Source: Paenibacillus sp. 32O-W (lineage in GTDB: Bacteria > Bacillota > Bacilli > Paenibacillales > NBRC-103111). Taken from it: a stretch of 64,000 bases of DNA. The position numbers were made by a program, and so were the translations under genes. How positions within the stretch are numbered: position 1 is the stretch's first letter; each line of letters starts with the position of its first letter. Positions 8,994-18,681 of this stretch are shown one piece after another. Location: positions 62,001 through 126,000 of the forward strand of contig NZ_VEGP01000002.1 of the NCBI RefSeq assembly GCF_007679495.1, written 5' to 3'. Below the pieces are notes generated by a model. That model saw only the letters and a list, made by a program, of their open reading frames with translations. It ran no database searches and had not been told where the DNA came from.

Positions 8994-9926
8994 TTACAGT
9001 GTAACTGTATCGATAACCATAATGATAAAGAGCAAGGTTAAATAATTGATCGAGAAGACGAAAACCTTCTTGGCCCATAACATTTCGTCCTTGGCCTTAA
9101 AACCTTGCATGCACATAAATACCCATATCAAGCCAAGCACCGCCGAGGCAATGAAATAAATGACTCCGACACTATTCGTGAAATAAAGCAGCATTGATGT
9201 CGGAACGAGCGGAACCACATATCTCATTATGCTAAGCTTCGTCTGGTACGTTCCTTTAACCGCGGGCAGCATCTGATATCCGGCTTCACGATAGTCCTCC
9301 ACCCGGCGGATTCCCAGCGCCCAGAAGTGAGGCGGCTGCCAGAAGAACATGATCCCGAACAAAATAAGCGCGGTCATATCCAGCGTTTGGGCAACGGCTA
9401 CATAGCCGATAACCGGCGGTACGGCTCCGAATAACGCTCCGACCGTTGTATTCCATACGGATGTCCGTTTCAACCAGGCGGTATAGACCCACACATAGCC
9501 GAACAATCCGAACAATCCCAGCAATGCGGCTAACGGATTAACGAGGAGCCCCAGCATACACAGTCCGGCAATGCCTAGAATAATCCCGTAAACAAGAACT
9601 GTCGATGGTTTCAGAACCCCCGAAGGCAGCGCTCTATTCTTGGTCCGGGCCATCTTGATATCCAGGTCGCGGTCCAAATAATTGTTCAGTGCGCATCCCG
9701 ATGCCATGGTCAATACCGCTCCCAGGATCACGAAAATCATCAAAGCCCATTGGACATTGCCATGGGAAGCTACCCAGAACCCTCCGAACGTCGTGATCGT
9801 ATTGGAAAACAATATTCCGGGTTTCGTAACTTCTAAGAAGTCCCTCCACGTTGCGGGCCGGACTTCAGGTTTATTGGTATCTTCCGTCGATTCTACCGTA
9901 TTCGTATAACTTACCGGATTCTCCAC
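8994..9926 (-). CDS. ctaB: protoheme IX farnesyltransferase (heme O synthase)
   Basis: 310 residues, multi-pass membrane enzyme of the UbiA prenyltransferase family that adds farnesyl to heme B to make heme O for aa3/bo3-type oxidases. The first Asp-rich motif is NNYLDRDLDIKMARTKNR (about 81-97) and the second region HFWALGIRRVEDYREAG is also intact. Start is a GTG at 9926, 11 bases after AGGAGGGG. Length and motifs are normal. The SCO gene downstream supports the role in oxidase biogenesis. Confidence 0.96.
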   Translation of the reverse strand: MENPVSYTNTVESTEDTNKPEVRPATWRDFLEVTKPGILFSNTITTFGGFWVASHGNVQWALMIFVILGAVLTMASGCALNNYLDRDLDIKMARTKNRALPSGVLKPSTVLVYGIILGIAGLCMLGLLVNPLAALLGLFGLFGYVWVYTAWLKRTSVWNTTVGALFGAVPPVIGYVAVAQTLDMTALILFGIMFFWQPPHFWALGIRRVEDYREAGYQMLPAVKGTYQTKLSIMRYVVPLVPTSMLLYFTNSVGVIYFIASAVLGLIWVFMCMQGFKAKDEMLWAKKVFVFSINYLTLLFIIMVIDTVTL

Positions 9927-10144
9927 AGCAGCGTCTACCCCTCCTACTTTTCTGCATCATTTCTAATAATAGCAATGTAACGTTCCAATTACAACGAATG
10001 AAACTCACATTTCAAAATATTGTCGTAAACTGATTTTTATCGGACGACTCACCAATTCGCCCATTCTTTTATAGACTGTAAATGAAAAGGCTCCTGCCCA
10101 ACAGGCGGCCATTTGACATCCCGAATGGAAGGAAGTGAATCGTT

Positions 10145-10567
10145 GTGCCCGTCGTGCAATCTACTACCCAGCATACCAGGCTGTTGGCCCGGCTGATGAG
10201 AGCCGAAGCGGAAGGCGAGGGAGAGCTCGGCATGCTCATGGTAGGAAATGTCGGCGTTAACCGGGTATTGGCCAACTGCCTGGACTTCAGAAATATCCGC
10301 AACCTCGAAGAAATGGTCTTCCAAAGACCTGGAGGCTTCGAAGCGACGCTCAAAGGATATTTTTATCAGGCGGCCCGCTCACAAGATGTCCGGCTTGCAG
10401 AGAGAGTGATTAGAGGTGAGCGGTTCCATCCCGCATCCAATGCTTTATGGTTCTTCCGTCCGACGGGCGATTGTCCAGGGAGCTGGTACAATCAAGTCAA
10501 CTCGGGGCGCTTTAAAAGCCACTGTTTCTTTATCCCGAGCTCACAGGATTGTCCGCAAGTGTACTAA
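10145..10567 (+). CDS. cwlJ: spore cortex-lytic enzyme CwlJ (cell wall hydrolase, SleB family)
   Basis: 140 residues from a GTG at 10145, 7 bases after GGAAGGAAGTG. The sequence opens like other CwlJ proteins (MPVVQST...LLARLMRAEAEGEGE) with the conserved catalytic-domain Glu in RAEAEGEG, then GNVGVNRV and, near the C-terminus, SHCFFIP. There is no signal peptide, as expected for CwlJ, which is placed in the coat layers and acts in Ca-dipicolinate-triggered germination. gerQ follows 109 bp downstream, the standard arrangement. Confidence 0.95.
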   Translation: MPVVQSTTQHTRLLARLMRAEAEGEGELGMLMVGNVGVNRVLANCLDFRNIRNLEEMVFQRPGGFEATLKGYFYQAARSQDVRLAERVIRGERFHPASNALWFFRPTGDCPGSWYNQVNSGRFKSHCFFIPSSQDCPQVY

Positions 10568-10675
10568 GGAAAACCCTTCGGAACCGTTATCCTGTTCATT
10601 CACGCTTTAGGCGGCTTCCCGTTTAACGATTGGCAAGCCAAGCTCAAAGCGAATATTAAGGAGGAGAGAATCCGA

Positions 10676-11173
10676 ATGACCTGTAATTCATTCCGCAACA
10701 TGCAGCCCTACGCATATCCGAATGTAGTTCCCAAAACGACCGCGGCCCCCGGCTATCCGGCGGGAGCCGTAACTTCCCCGAGCTATCCACCGGGAGCCGT
10801 AACTTCCCCGAGCTATCCGCCGGGAACCGCTGCGGCTTCGCAAGGCGTTCCGCCGTCCATACCGTCCGGGATGGCCATCACACCGACCGGGGGTCCGGCT
10901 CCTGCGCTTCAGGAGCAATCTTACATTGAAAACATATTGAGATTGAATCTGGGCAAGATAGCGACCGTATACATGACCTTCGAAGGAAGCAATGAATGGA
11001 ACTCTAAAGTATTCCGCGGAAGGCTGGAAGCTGCCGGACGGGATCATATTATTATCAGCGATCCGCAGACGGGACGGCGTTATATTCTGCTGATGATCTT
11101 CCTGAATTATATAACTTTCGATGAGCCACTTAATTATAACTACCCCTACACTCAGTTTCCCGTATCCCGTTAG
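10676..11173 (+). CDS. gerQ: spore coat protein GerQ
   Basis: 165 residues with an AAGGAGGAG site. The N-terminal ~80 residues are low-complexity, Pro/Gly/Tyr-rich, with a duplicated segment (GAVTSPSYPPG occurs twice in tandem). The C-terminal part from QEQSYIENILRLNLGK through GRDHIIISDPQTGRRYILL is the conserved GerQ domain. GerQ is cross-linked into the coat and is needed for CwlJ localisation. Pairing with cwlJ confirms the assignment. The tandem nucleotide repeat in the N-terminal region (around 10760-10830) suggests length variation between strains. Confidence 0.95.
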   Translation: MTCNSFRNMQPYAYPNVVPKTTAAPGYPAGAVTSPSYPPGAVTSPSYPPGTAAASQGVPPSIPSGMAITPTGGPAPALQEQSYIENILRLNLGKIATVYMTFEGSNEWNSKVFRGRLEAAGRDHIIISDPQTGRRYILLMIFLNYITFDEPLNYNYPYTQFPVSR

Positions 11174-11240
11174 AGCGGAATCCGGATGTCCCTGACGGCA
11201 GAACGTTTCCTGATGGAGCCCGAATTTAGGTCCGGCTGCT

Positions 11241-13346
11241 TCACCTGGCGGGCCGGACCTTGTGCTGCTCCTTGTACTGCAGCTCAAACAGGCGGTAGTA
11301 ATAGCCTTTCTGTGCCAGGAGCTGATAATGATTGCCGATTTCCCTTACCTTGCCCTTATGCATGACGATAATCTGATCGGCATGCTGAATAGTGGACAAA
11401 CGGTGGGCTACAATGACCGTTGTCCTGCCTTTCGAAATGGTATGCAGCGCATTCTGTACCACCAGCTCCGTCTCCGTATCGATATTGGAAGTGGCTTCGT
11501 CCAATATAAGAATCTGAGGCCGGAAGGCAATGGCTCTGGCGAAGGATAACAGCTGCCTCTGTCCGAGCGACAGGGTAATCCCCCTCTCCCCGAGCAAAGT
11601 GGAATATCCTTCGGGCAAGCTGGAGATGAAGGAGTCGAGATGGACCATGCGCGCAGCCTCGCGTACCTGTTCATCCGTCAATTGAGTGTTATTCAGGCGG
11701 ATGTTGGAGGCTATGTCTCCCGTGAACAGGAAGACGTCCTGCTGAACTACGCTGATTCTGCGACGCAGATCGTCCAGCGGAATCTCCCGGATGTCCACTC
11801 CGTCCAGCTTGATGGACCCTTTCTGTATATCATAGAACCGATTAATCAGCTGGATGATGGAGCTCTTGCCCGCCCCTGTTGCTCCGACGAACGCGACGCT
11901 CTGCCCGGCTTCGATCTTGAAGCTGACATCCTTGAGCACCCATTCGCCTTCATTATAAGCAAACCAAACGTGGTCAAACTCGATTTCGCCCCTAATCTGT
12001 CTGGGCAGCGGCTTCGCCTGAGGAGAGTCGACGATGCCGGGTTTTTCGTCCAGCATTTCGAAGATCCGCTCGGCCCCGACCATTGCTGTCTGTATTTGAT
12101 TGTATTTCTCCGCCAGGCTCATCAGCGGCTGGAAAAATTGCCGGATGTAATGCGTAAAGGCGTACACGACCCCAAACGTTATGCTGCCGTCAATGACATG
12201 AATTCCCCCATACCAAACCAGAAGCGCGATTGCGAAATTTCCGAGGAAGCCGATCGCCGGCTGGAAGATCGAATTGACCGTCGAGTTGAACATCCCTGCC
12301 CGGTAGTAATCCCGGTTGTGCCGATCAAATTGTTCCCACTGCCGTTTCTCGCGAATAAACAATTGAGTGATCCGCATTCCCGATAAATTTTCAGCAAGGA
12401 AGGAATTCAGCCGGGATAGAATCAACCTCGCCTTGCGCTGCCCTTTGCGGATAACCGACCGGTACCAGAACGTCAGGGCGGCCAGAACCGGCAGCACGGC
12501 GAAAGCCAGTAGAGATAGCTTGACGCTCATTTGCAGCATGATGACGATAATTCCGAGAACGACGATAACGTCCTTGACCAGATTGACGACCACCTGGGAA
12601 TAAAGCTGGTTTAACGCTTCCGTATCCTGCGTGACCCGGACGACAATCCTTCCGGACGGGTTGCGGTCGAAGAAAGACATCGACATACGGCTTAAATGCT
12701 GGAACAGCTGCTGCCGGATATTAAAAATAATCGACTGCCCCGTATATTGCAGCAAATTTCCTTGAATATAAGTCAATATGGATCCCAGAGCCACCGTTCC
12801 CAGGAACAGAAGCCCTATCATTAGAAAGCCCTGATAATCATTCTGCCGGAACGCCTTCAGTTCTTCTTTGTCCAGACGCTCGGCGGAATAAGTGCCCTCC
12901 GAAGTGACTACATAGAAAGCCCCGTCCTGCTCGAGCCATTCCGCTTTGCTGCCTTGTTCCCCCAACCAGCCATCCACCAGCACGTCCTGTCCGCGGACCG
13001 TCATGATCTGCTTCTTGACAGCCCCATCGGGAATTTCTTCCGTTAGCTGCTCCGGGGACAGTCTGACATAGACATGGCCGTCACTCTCGATCGGCTTCCC
13101 GTAGCCTTGCAAATCGCCGGAATGTTCGGAGGATACGCTCAGCATCGGCTGATTAATGCCGTTGATGTGATCGTCAATCGTTATTTTTAATAAATACGGC
13201 CGGGCCAAATCGGCGACAACGATCAGAAAGGCAAGTACAATGCCGAGTAAAATCATTTTCCAATAGGGCCAAGCGTAGGACAACAGGCGGCGAAGCATCT
13301 GGGAATCCTTGACCCGGACAATTTCCTTCTCTTGATGAATGTTCAT
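11241..13346 (-). CDS. bmrD: heterodimeric multidrug ABC exporter, BmrD/YheH-type subunit
   Basis: 701 residues: six-helix exporter domain then an ATPase. Between helix 1 and helix 2 there is an inserted ~100-residue extracytoplasmic domain (about 60-170), the hallmark of BmrD (YheH) versus its partner. The ATPase has Walker A GATGAGKSS, Walker B ILILDEATSN with catalytic Glu, and H-loop IVAHRLST. The signature is LSLGQRQ rather than LSGGQRQ. Start ATG overlaps the stop of the partner gene (ATGA). In BmrCD one ATP site is degenerate, and this non-canonical signature fits that site. Drug range unknown. Confidence 0.9.
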   Translation of the reverse strand: MNIHQEKEIVRVKDSQMLRRLLSYAWPYWKMILLGIVLAFLIVVADLARPYLLKITIDDHINGINQPMLSVSSEHSGDLQGYGKPIESDGHVYVRLSPEQLTEEIPDGAVKKQIMTVRGQDVLVDGWLGEQGSKAEWLEQDGAFYVVTSEGTYSAERLDKEELKAFRQNDYQGFLMIGLLFLGTVALGSILTYIQGNLLQYTGQSIIFNIRQQLFQHLSRMSMSFFDRNPSGRIVVRVTQDTEALNQLYSQVVVNLVKDVIVVLGIIVIMLQMSVKLSLLAFAVLPVLAALTFWYRSVIRKGQRKARLILSRLNSFLAENLSGMRITQLFIREKRQWEQFDRHNRDYYRAGMFNSTVNSIFQPAIGFLGNFAIALLVWYGGIHVIDGSITFGVVYAFTHYIRQFFQPLMSLAEKYNQIQTAMVGAERIFEMLDEKPGIVDSPQAKPLPRQIRGEIEFDHVWFAYNEGEWVLKDVSFKIEAGQSVAFVGATGAGKSSIIQLINRFYDIQKGSIKLDGVDIREIPLDDLRRRISVVQQDVFLFTGDIASNIRLNNTQLTDEQVREAARMVHLDSFISSLPEGYSTLLGERGITLSLGQRQLLSFARAIAFRPQILILDEATSNIDTETELVVQNALHTISKGRTTVIVAHRLSTIQHADQIIVMHKGKVREIGNHYQLLAQKGYYYRLFELQYKEQHKVRPAR

Positions 13347-15163
13347 AACTGGGCATTCCCTCCCCTCTTGCCGCTTGGACGCAGTACCGGCTGACGAACA
13401 GGGAAGAAATCCCGGACCGCTTCTGCTTCTTCATCGAGCAATTGTTTATGGTACATATCCGCATAAATACCGTTGAGGCGGACTAATTGATCGTGAGTCC
13501 CCTGCTCTGCGATCCTCCCCTGATCCAATACGATGATCTGATCCGCAGCCTGCACAGAGGAGATCCGGTGTCCGATAATGATCGTAGTCCGATTGTTCAT
13601 AACCGTATTCAGCCCCTCGAGGATGAGGTCCTCCGTTATCGTATCTACCGCAGACAAGCTGTCGTCGAAGATAAGGATGGAAGGCTTCTTGATAATCGCC
13701 CGCGCAATGCTGACACGCTGCCTTTGTCCGCCGGACAACGAAATGCCCCGCTCCCCGAGCGAAGTGTCGAACCGGTTGGGAAATTCGTTTATATTATCAT
13801 AGACTTGGGCAATCTTGGCCGCTTCCTCCACCTCATCATCCGAGTACGGATGGGGATCGAAGCTGATGTTGTCGCGGATGGTGGAGGAGAACAGAAACTG
13901 ATCCTGCGGTACGATTCCGATCTGTCCCCTTAACGTTTGGAGCGGAATTTCGTGAATTTCATGCCCATCTATAAAAATGGTTCCCTTGGGCGGATTAAAC
14001 AGCCGGACAAGCAGATGAACCAGTGTGCTCTTCCCGCTGCCGACCCTTCCTACAATAGCCAGACTGCTGCCGCGGGGAACCTTCAGGCTGATGTTGCGCA
14101 GGGATGGCTCTTTGGAGCCCGGATAACGGAAGCTCAGATTGCGGATTTCAATATCGCCGCTCAGATGTTCAATCTCTTCCTTCGCCATCGCATCGTCCGC
14201 TACATCCGGCTTCGTATTTAAGATCGCCAGAAGCCGTTCCTCCGATGCCCTTCCTCTCTGCAGCTGATTGAACACCCGGCCCAGGTTTTCGATCGGTCCC
14301 ATCAGCAGGGACAAGTAGCTGTTGAAGGCTACGAATTCACCCAGCGATATAGCCCCTCTCATCACAAGCATTCCCCCGAATACGACGGAAATCAGAAAGC
14401 TCACTCCGACGATGGCTGCGCTCAGCGAGTTGAACAAGGAATTCGAACGGACGAACCTGCGGTTCATCTTGACCGCATGCTCGTTATCCTTGGTGAACAG
14501 CTCCTGCTCCGCTTTCTCCTGTACGAACGCTTTCACAATGCGAATGCCGGACGTGAATTCCTGGACACGGCTTGTCAGCGTCCCCACCGCCTGCTGAACA
14601 TCCGCGGATTGCTTCTGAATTCTTTTGTTGAAGCGATACGCAAGAAAGCTTAACAGAGGCAAGGGCAGCATGGTCAACAGGGTTAACCACACGTTAACCG
14701 TCGACATCATCGCTATCGTCGTAATCGTTATCAGAACGAGCGCTTCCATTGTATTAAAGACGCCCATCATCGTGACTTCGCGGATGACATTCACATCATT
14801 GATCGCATGAGACATCAGGTCGCCGACCCTCTGATTATTGAAGTATTGGGCGGAGAGCTTTCCCCAGTGGGAAAACAAATCGTTGCGCATCTTCATCTCC
14901 AGCGTCCGGCCCATGCGGAATAAATATATCCGCCCTACAGAGCGAAAAAAAGCGACCCCGAGCCCCGTCAAGGTCAAACCAACGGCAAAATAAATAATGT
15001 CATCACGCAGGAGCAGGTTTTGTTCCAAACGGTCCGTAAACTGCCCCAGCAATCTGGGAATAAACAATTGGATAAAACTGGATGCGGCAACAAGTATAAA
15101 ACCTAGAACATAATACCATCGATTTTCAACAATATAAGCCCTAAATATTGATTTTCTCTCCAT
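13343..15163 (-). CDS. bmrC: heterodimeric multidrug ABC exporter, BmrC/YheI-type subunit
   Basis: 606 residues: six membrane helices and an ATPase domain. Walker A is GRVGSGKST, signature LSGGQRQ, and Walker B ILIFDDSLSA, where Asp replaces the catalytic Glu. That substitution is the known mark of the degenerate site in BmrC-like partners, so the pair should hydrolyse ATP mainly at the other site. The gene lies upstream of and overlaps the bmrD-like gene by 4 bp. I see no obvious leader-peptide attenuator upstream, unlike B. subtilis bmrB-bmrC-bmrD. Confidence 0.9.
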   Translation of the reverse strand: MERKSIFRAYIVENRWYYVLGFILVAASSFIQLFIPRLLGQFTDRLEQNLLLRDDIIYFAVGLTLTGLGVAFFRSVGRIYLFRMGRTLEMKMRNDLFSHWGKLSAQYFNNQRVGDLMSHAINDVNVIREVTMMGVFNTMEALVLITITTIAMMSTVNVWLTLLTMLPLPLLSFLAYRFNKRIQKQSADVQQAVGTLTSRVQEFTSGIRIVKAFVQEKAEQELFTKDNEHAVKMNRRFVRSNSLFNSLSAAIVGVSFLISVVFGGMLVMRGAISLGEFVAFNSYLSLLMGPIENLGRVFNQLQRGRASEERLLAILNTKPDVADDAMAKEEIEHLSGDIEIRNLSFRYPGSKEPSLRNISLKVPRGSSLAIVGRVGSGKSTLVHLLVRLFNPPKGTIFIDGHEIHEIPLQTLRGQIGIVPQDQFLFSSTIRDNISFDPHPYSDDEVEEAAKIAQVYDNINEFPNRFDTSLGERGISLSGGQRQRVSIARAIIKKPSILIFDDSLSAVDTITEDLILEGLNTVMNNRTTIIIGHRISSVQAADQIIVLDQGRIAEQGTHDQLVRLNGIYADMYHKQLLDEEAEAVRDFFPVRQPVLRPSGKRGGNAQL

Positions 15164-15277
15164 GGATTCCCCCTGCTCTGATTCACTACTGTCTAGTAAG
15201 ATTACACCTTAACAGAGGAAGAAACCATGGATTTATATGCTCGAAAATATGGATTATTTGATCATCCTAAAGAGCGG

Positions 15278-15619
15278 TCACACTTTCACGAACCGCCAAA
15301 TATGGATTCGTCCGGCACCGCCCTGAACATAATTCGCGACAGGATACCACCGGCGGAAGAACAGCCCGTTGGCCCCTTCCCGGTCGACCTCATCTTCTTG
15401 GGAATCCGAAGCCTCATCAGCCGCTTCGCCGGTTCTCGCTTCCTTCATGCAGAGGTAATCTTCCTCGCTCAGCCCCCTCCAGATTTCCACAAACAAACCC
15501 GGCTGGTCGGACCCTTCGTATAACTCCATCGGCGCTCCTTCCGCCAAGCTATGAATGAAAGGAAGGAAGTCCTCTCTTTTCTGTTCATCAATGCGATATT
15601 CGACAAAAATTATACCCAT
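15278..15619 (-). CDS. small hypothetical protein, 113 residues
   Basis: No signal peptide or membrane helix. It starts MGIIFVEYRIDEQKREDFL and ends GRIHIWRFVKV; the middle is very acidic (about residues 60-82). The opening strand and the length are reminiscent of dimeric alpha-beta barrel (NIPSNAP/monooxygenase-like) proteins, but I cannot assign it. TGAGGACAA precedes the ATG. It lies 114 bp upstream of the bmrC-like gene on the same strand and might share its transcript. Confidence 0.65.
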   Translation of the reverse strand: MGIIFVEYRIDEQKREDFLPFIHSLAEGAPMELYEGSDQPGLFVEIWRGLSEEDYLCMKEARTGEAADEASDSQEDEVDREGANGLFFRRWYPVANYVQGGAGRIHIWRFVKV

Positions 15620-15732
15620 TTGTCCTCAGTCCTTCGATTTATTTTTCTTCCGAAAGTGATACAATAAGAATAAACTGACTTAAGTATATCAGGAAATGCA
15701 AATTTAACCTTAGATTCAGGAGGGATTCCTTT

Positions 15733-16716
15733 TTGGATACTGGCACGCATCTTGTCATCGGCTTAGGATTGGCTGGTTTGGCTCATTTGGATCCCGTTGT
15801 GGCTTCGGACTCGACCGTCGCTACGGCAGTTTTGATCGGTACGGTCTTAGGTTCTCAGGCCCCTGATTTTGACGGCCTGCTGCGAATGAAAGGCAATGCT
15901 GTGTATATTAAAAACCATCGCGGACTGTCCCATTCCCTGCCTGCGTTGATCCTATGGACGATTTTAATTACGGGCGGCCTGGCTCTCGCGTTTAAAGGTT
16001 TGCCTCTACTTCATGTAGGCCTATGGGTGCTGGGAGCGGTTTGTTTCCATGTCTTCACCGATCTGTTCAATACGTATGGAACCCAAGCCTTTCGGCCCTT
16101 TACGGAAAAATGGATTTCATGGAACATTATCCATATCTTCGACCCGTTTATTTTTATTTCCCATTTGATCGCTATTTTCCTGTGGGTCATCCGGGCGGCG
16201 GAGCCCCAATGGATCTTTCCGGTGCTGTATACCATCATGGCGGGATATTATATTTGGAGAACCGTCACCCATTATCGCTTGGAAAAAAGCCTACCACGCC
16301 GCGACCCCGATAGTGAAGAGAGAGATCAATACTATCTTATCCCGACGGTAAATCTATCGATTTGGAACGTTGTCAAAAGGAAAAGCGACGGCTCGTATCT
16401 CTTGGGTGAATTAAGAAACGATGAATTCCGCTGGCTGGACCAGGTCGCCCCGGATGACCATCCTGCTGTGGAAGCCTCCAAATCCCATCCAAGCATTGCA
16501 GCTTTCCTATACTTCTCCTCCTTCGCCATTGCCGAGGTCAAGCCGTACGAATGGGGATACGAGGTCCGCTGGGCGGATGTAAGGTACCGCCATCGCAAGC
16601 AGTATCCTTTCGTCGCCGTACTGCGCATGAATCTCAAATATGAGCCGATTGATTCTTACGTCGGCTGGGTCAGCGAATCCCGCTTGGAGAAAAAGCTGCG
16701 GATGGACCCCTTTTAA
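15733..16716 (+). CDS. yfhP: YfhP-like membrane-bound metal-dependent hydrolase family protein (DUF457)
   Basis: 327 residues, starting at TTG (15733) right behind AGGAGGGAT. The N-terminal MDTGTHLVIGLGLAGLAHL and the GSQAPDFDGLLRMKG and NHRGLSHS segments carry the His/Asp motifs of the YdjM/DUF457 family; four or five hydrophobic stretches follow up to ~175, and the last ~130 residues are soluble. B. subtilis YfhP has the same length and opening. The family is predicted, not shown, to be a metal-dependent hydrolase. Confidence 0.85.
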   Translation: MDTGTHLVIGLGLAGLAHLDPVVASDSTVATAVLIGTVLGSQAPDFDGLLRMKGNAVYIKNHRGLSHSLPALILWTILITGGLALAFKGLPLLHVGLWVLGAVCFHVFTDLFNTYGTQAFRPFTEKWISWNIIHIFDPFIFISHLIAIFLWVIRAAEPQWIFPVLYTIMAGYYIWRTVTHYRLEKSLPRRDPDSEERDQYYLIPTVNLSIWNVVKRKSDGSYLLGELRNDEFRWLDQVAPDDHPAVEASKSHPSIAAFLYFSSFAIAEVKPYEWGYEVRWADVRYRHRKQYPFVAVLRMNLKYEPIDSYVGWVSESRLEKKLRMDPF

Positions 16717-16724
16717 TGTAATAC

Positions 16725-16759
16725 AGCCCACAAGCCGGATTGGTTTGCGGGCTATTTTT
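16725..16759 (+). terminator. terminator after yfhP
   Basis: Imperfect 12-bp stem AGCCCACAAGCC / GGTTTGCGGGCT with a 5-base loop, then ATTTTT, starting 8 bp after the yfhP stop codon. Confidence 0.85.
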
Positions 16760-16847
16760 ATGGACATAATGAAGCGAAGTTCTCCAATTCTTCACTCGAT
16801 CTATTAAACCGGCATGAGCGAGCCTGCGGTGAGAGGGAACCATCCCC

Positions 16848-17534
16848 TTATCTGCCTGCCGGGTTTTCCTTCAGATAACCAATAGTGCTTTTTCGGGGTT
16901 CGAGCATCAGATTTTGCGTCGCATTCAGAATAAATATCGACAGCATTCCGATATGAAGCAGGAAGAAGCCGACAATGGAAAGACTCAACAGAACGGTCAC
17001 CGAAACCATTTGGACAAACAAGCCGATCGTATACCAGGGATGTGCCAGGAAATGCTTGATGGACCGGTTCATCGCCTGAAAACATCTCAAGTCCTCCATC
17101 ACAAGCAGCGGGATGGTATAAACCTGCGAAGCGAGGAAAGTGGCGCATAAATAAGTCTGAAAAACACTGAACAGAAAAATGCCGTAACTGTTGTTTACAT
17201 TTAAATAGTACCACCATTCCGAGACAGGGATAAGAACGGCCAGAACGAGAATGATCCCGATCAGGTAAGCTCTGCGGAAATATTTTATAAAGAAGCGGAA
17301 GAAATCGGCTATTCCTCCTTTGCCTCCGTTAATTACTTGATTCATGACCGCATAGACTGCCGCAGTGGCGGGTACCAGAGTCATCGCCAGGAACACAACG
17401 GCCCACGGAAGCGGAAAGAGAAAGACCGCCGGAAAGACGAACAAAGACCAGCCGATGCTGACACCAAGAACGGTAAAGATGTTCTGGAAGATTTGGTGCC
17501 CGGTCTTAATAATCAGTTTGCTGATCGACAGCAT
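16848..17534 (-). CDS. YesL-like (DUF624) membrane protein
   Basis: About 228 residues from ATG 17534 (behind AGGTGGAG); the frame also allows a GTG start at 17546. Five to six hydrophobic segments are visible, with the DUF624-like central piece containing FFIKYFRRAYLIG and, later, PLLVMEDLRCFQAMNRSIKHF. YesL-type proteins are routinely encoded with CUT1 sugar importers, and this one closes such an operon, 31 bp after the ATPase gene. Its role in transport is unknown. Confidence 0.82.
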   Translation of the reverse strand: MLSISKLIIKTGHQIFQNIFTVLGVSIGWSLFVFPAVFLFPLPWAVVFLAMTLVPATAAVYAVMNQVINGGKGGIADFFRFFIKYFRRAYLIGIILVLAVLIPVSEWWYYLNVNNSYGIFLFSVFQTYLCATFLASQVYTIPLLVMEDLRCFQAMNRSIKHFLAHPWYTIGLFVQMVSVTVLLSLSIVGFFLLHIGMLSIFILNATQNLMLEPRKSTIGYLKENPAGR

Positions 17535-17565
17535 GATGCACTCCACCTCTCGTCGTTTGATAATG

Positions 17566-18669
17566 CTATTTAATTCGCTCCTGGGTTTGCGGATCGAATA
17601 GCTGCATTTTGTCCAGATTAAAGTACAGCTTGACCGGAGTAAGTCCTTTCACCTTGGCATCCGCGCTGACCCGGCTGGTCACCTGCTCGTCGCCGATATT
17701 AAAATAGAGCAGCAGCTCCGCGCCAAGATGCTCCACAACCTTTAAGGTCGGGCTGATGACATTCCTCTCCGGCTCGGTATTCAACAAGTGGACCGTAACA
17801 ATATCTTCGGGCCGGATTCCAAAGACAACTTCCTTGCCATCATATCTGGAATATTTGGGCAGCAGGTGTCCGGGTACGGTGAAGGTATAACCGGCTGTAT
17901 ACAACTTATTTCCATCCAGGCGGGCTTTCACGAAGTTCATCGGAGGAGACCCGATGAATCCCGCCACGAACATGTTATTGGGCTGCTCGTACAATTCCTC
18001 GGGAACGGCGATCTGCTGAATCTCCCCTTCATTCATCACTACAATCCGTTCGCCCAGCGTCATGGCCTCCACCTGATCATGCGTGACGTAGATGACCGTG
18101 GCGCCCAGCCTTTTGTGCAGCTCGGACAGCTCCACGCGCATCTGGACTCTCAATTTGGCATCCAGATTGCTGAGCGGCTCGTCGAACAGAAACACGCTCG
18201 GATTGCGAACGATCGCCCGTCCTACGGCTATTCTCTGCTTCTGCCCTCCGCTCAGCTCGCGCGGCTTGCGGTCCAGCAAGTTTTCGATGCTCAATATGGC
18301 GGCCGCTTCCTTAATTTTTTCCTCAATGACCTTCTTGGGCGTCTTTAAATTTCTCAGCCCGAAGCCCAGATTTTCCCGAATGGTCATATGCGGATACAAT
18401 GCGTAATCCTGGAACACCATGGCGATGTCCCGGTCTTTCGGATGGACCTTGTTCACCAGACGATTGCCGATATAGATATCCCCGGACGTTTGTCTCTCCA
18501 ATCCGGCAACCATCCGCAAGGAAGTCGTCTTCCCGCATCCGGAGGGGCCAACAAATACGAGAAATTCCCGATCTTGAATGGTGAAATTGGCGTTGTTGAC
18601 GGCTACAACCTTCCCCTTCTTCTCATCTTCAAATTCCTTGACTACGTTTACAAATTTGACTTCCGCCAT
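17566..18669 (-). CDS. CUT1 sugar importer ATPase, MsmX/UgpC type
   Basis: 367 residues. Walker A GPSGCGKTTS, signature LSGGQKQR, Walker B VFLFDEPLSNLD and the C-terminal regulatory/TOBE region (from about 240) are intact, the architecture of MsmX, MsmK and UgpC. These ATPases energise carbohydrate importers and often serve several permease pairs. It sits directly behind two permease genes and the binding protein, so it should power that system, and may also serve the ATPase-less importer at 55.7-59.2 kb. Confidence 0.93.
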   Translation of the reverse strand: MAEVKFVNVVKEFEDEKKGKVVAVNNANFTIQDREFLVFVGPSGCGKTTSLRMVAGLERQTSGDIYIGNRLVNKVHPKDRDIAMVFQDYALYPHMTIRENLGFGLRNLKTPKKVIEEKIKEAAAILSIENLLDRKPRELSGGQKQRIAVGRAIVRNPSVFLFDEPLSNLDAKLRVQMRVELSELHKRLGATVIYVTHDQVEAMTLGERIVVMNEGEIQQIAVPEELYEQPNNMFVAGFIGSPPMNFVKARLDGNKLYTAGYTFTVPGHLLPKYSRYDGKEVVFGIRPEDIVTVHLLNTEPERNVISPTLKVVEHLGAELLLYFNIGDEQVTSRVSADAKVKGLTPVKLYFNLDKMQLFDPQTQERIK

Positions 18670-18681
18670 CTGTCTCTCCCC

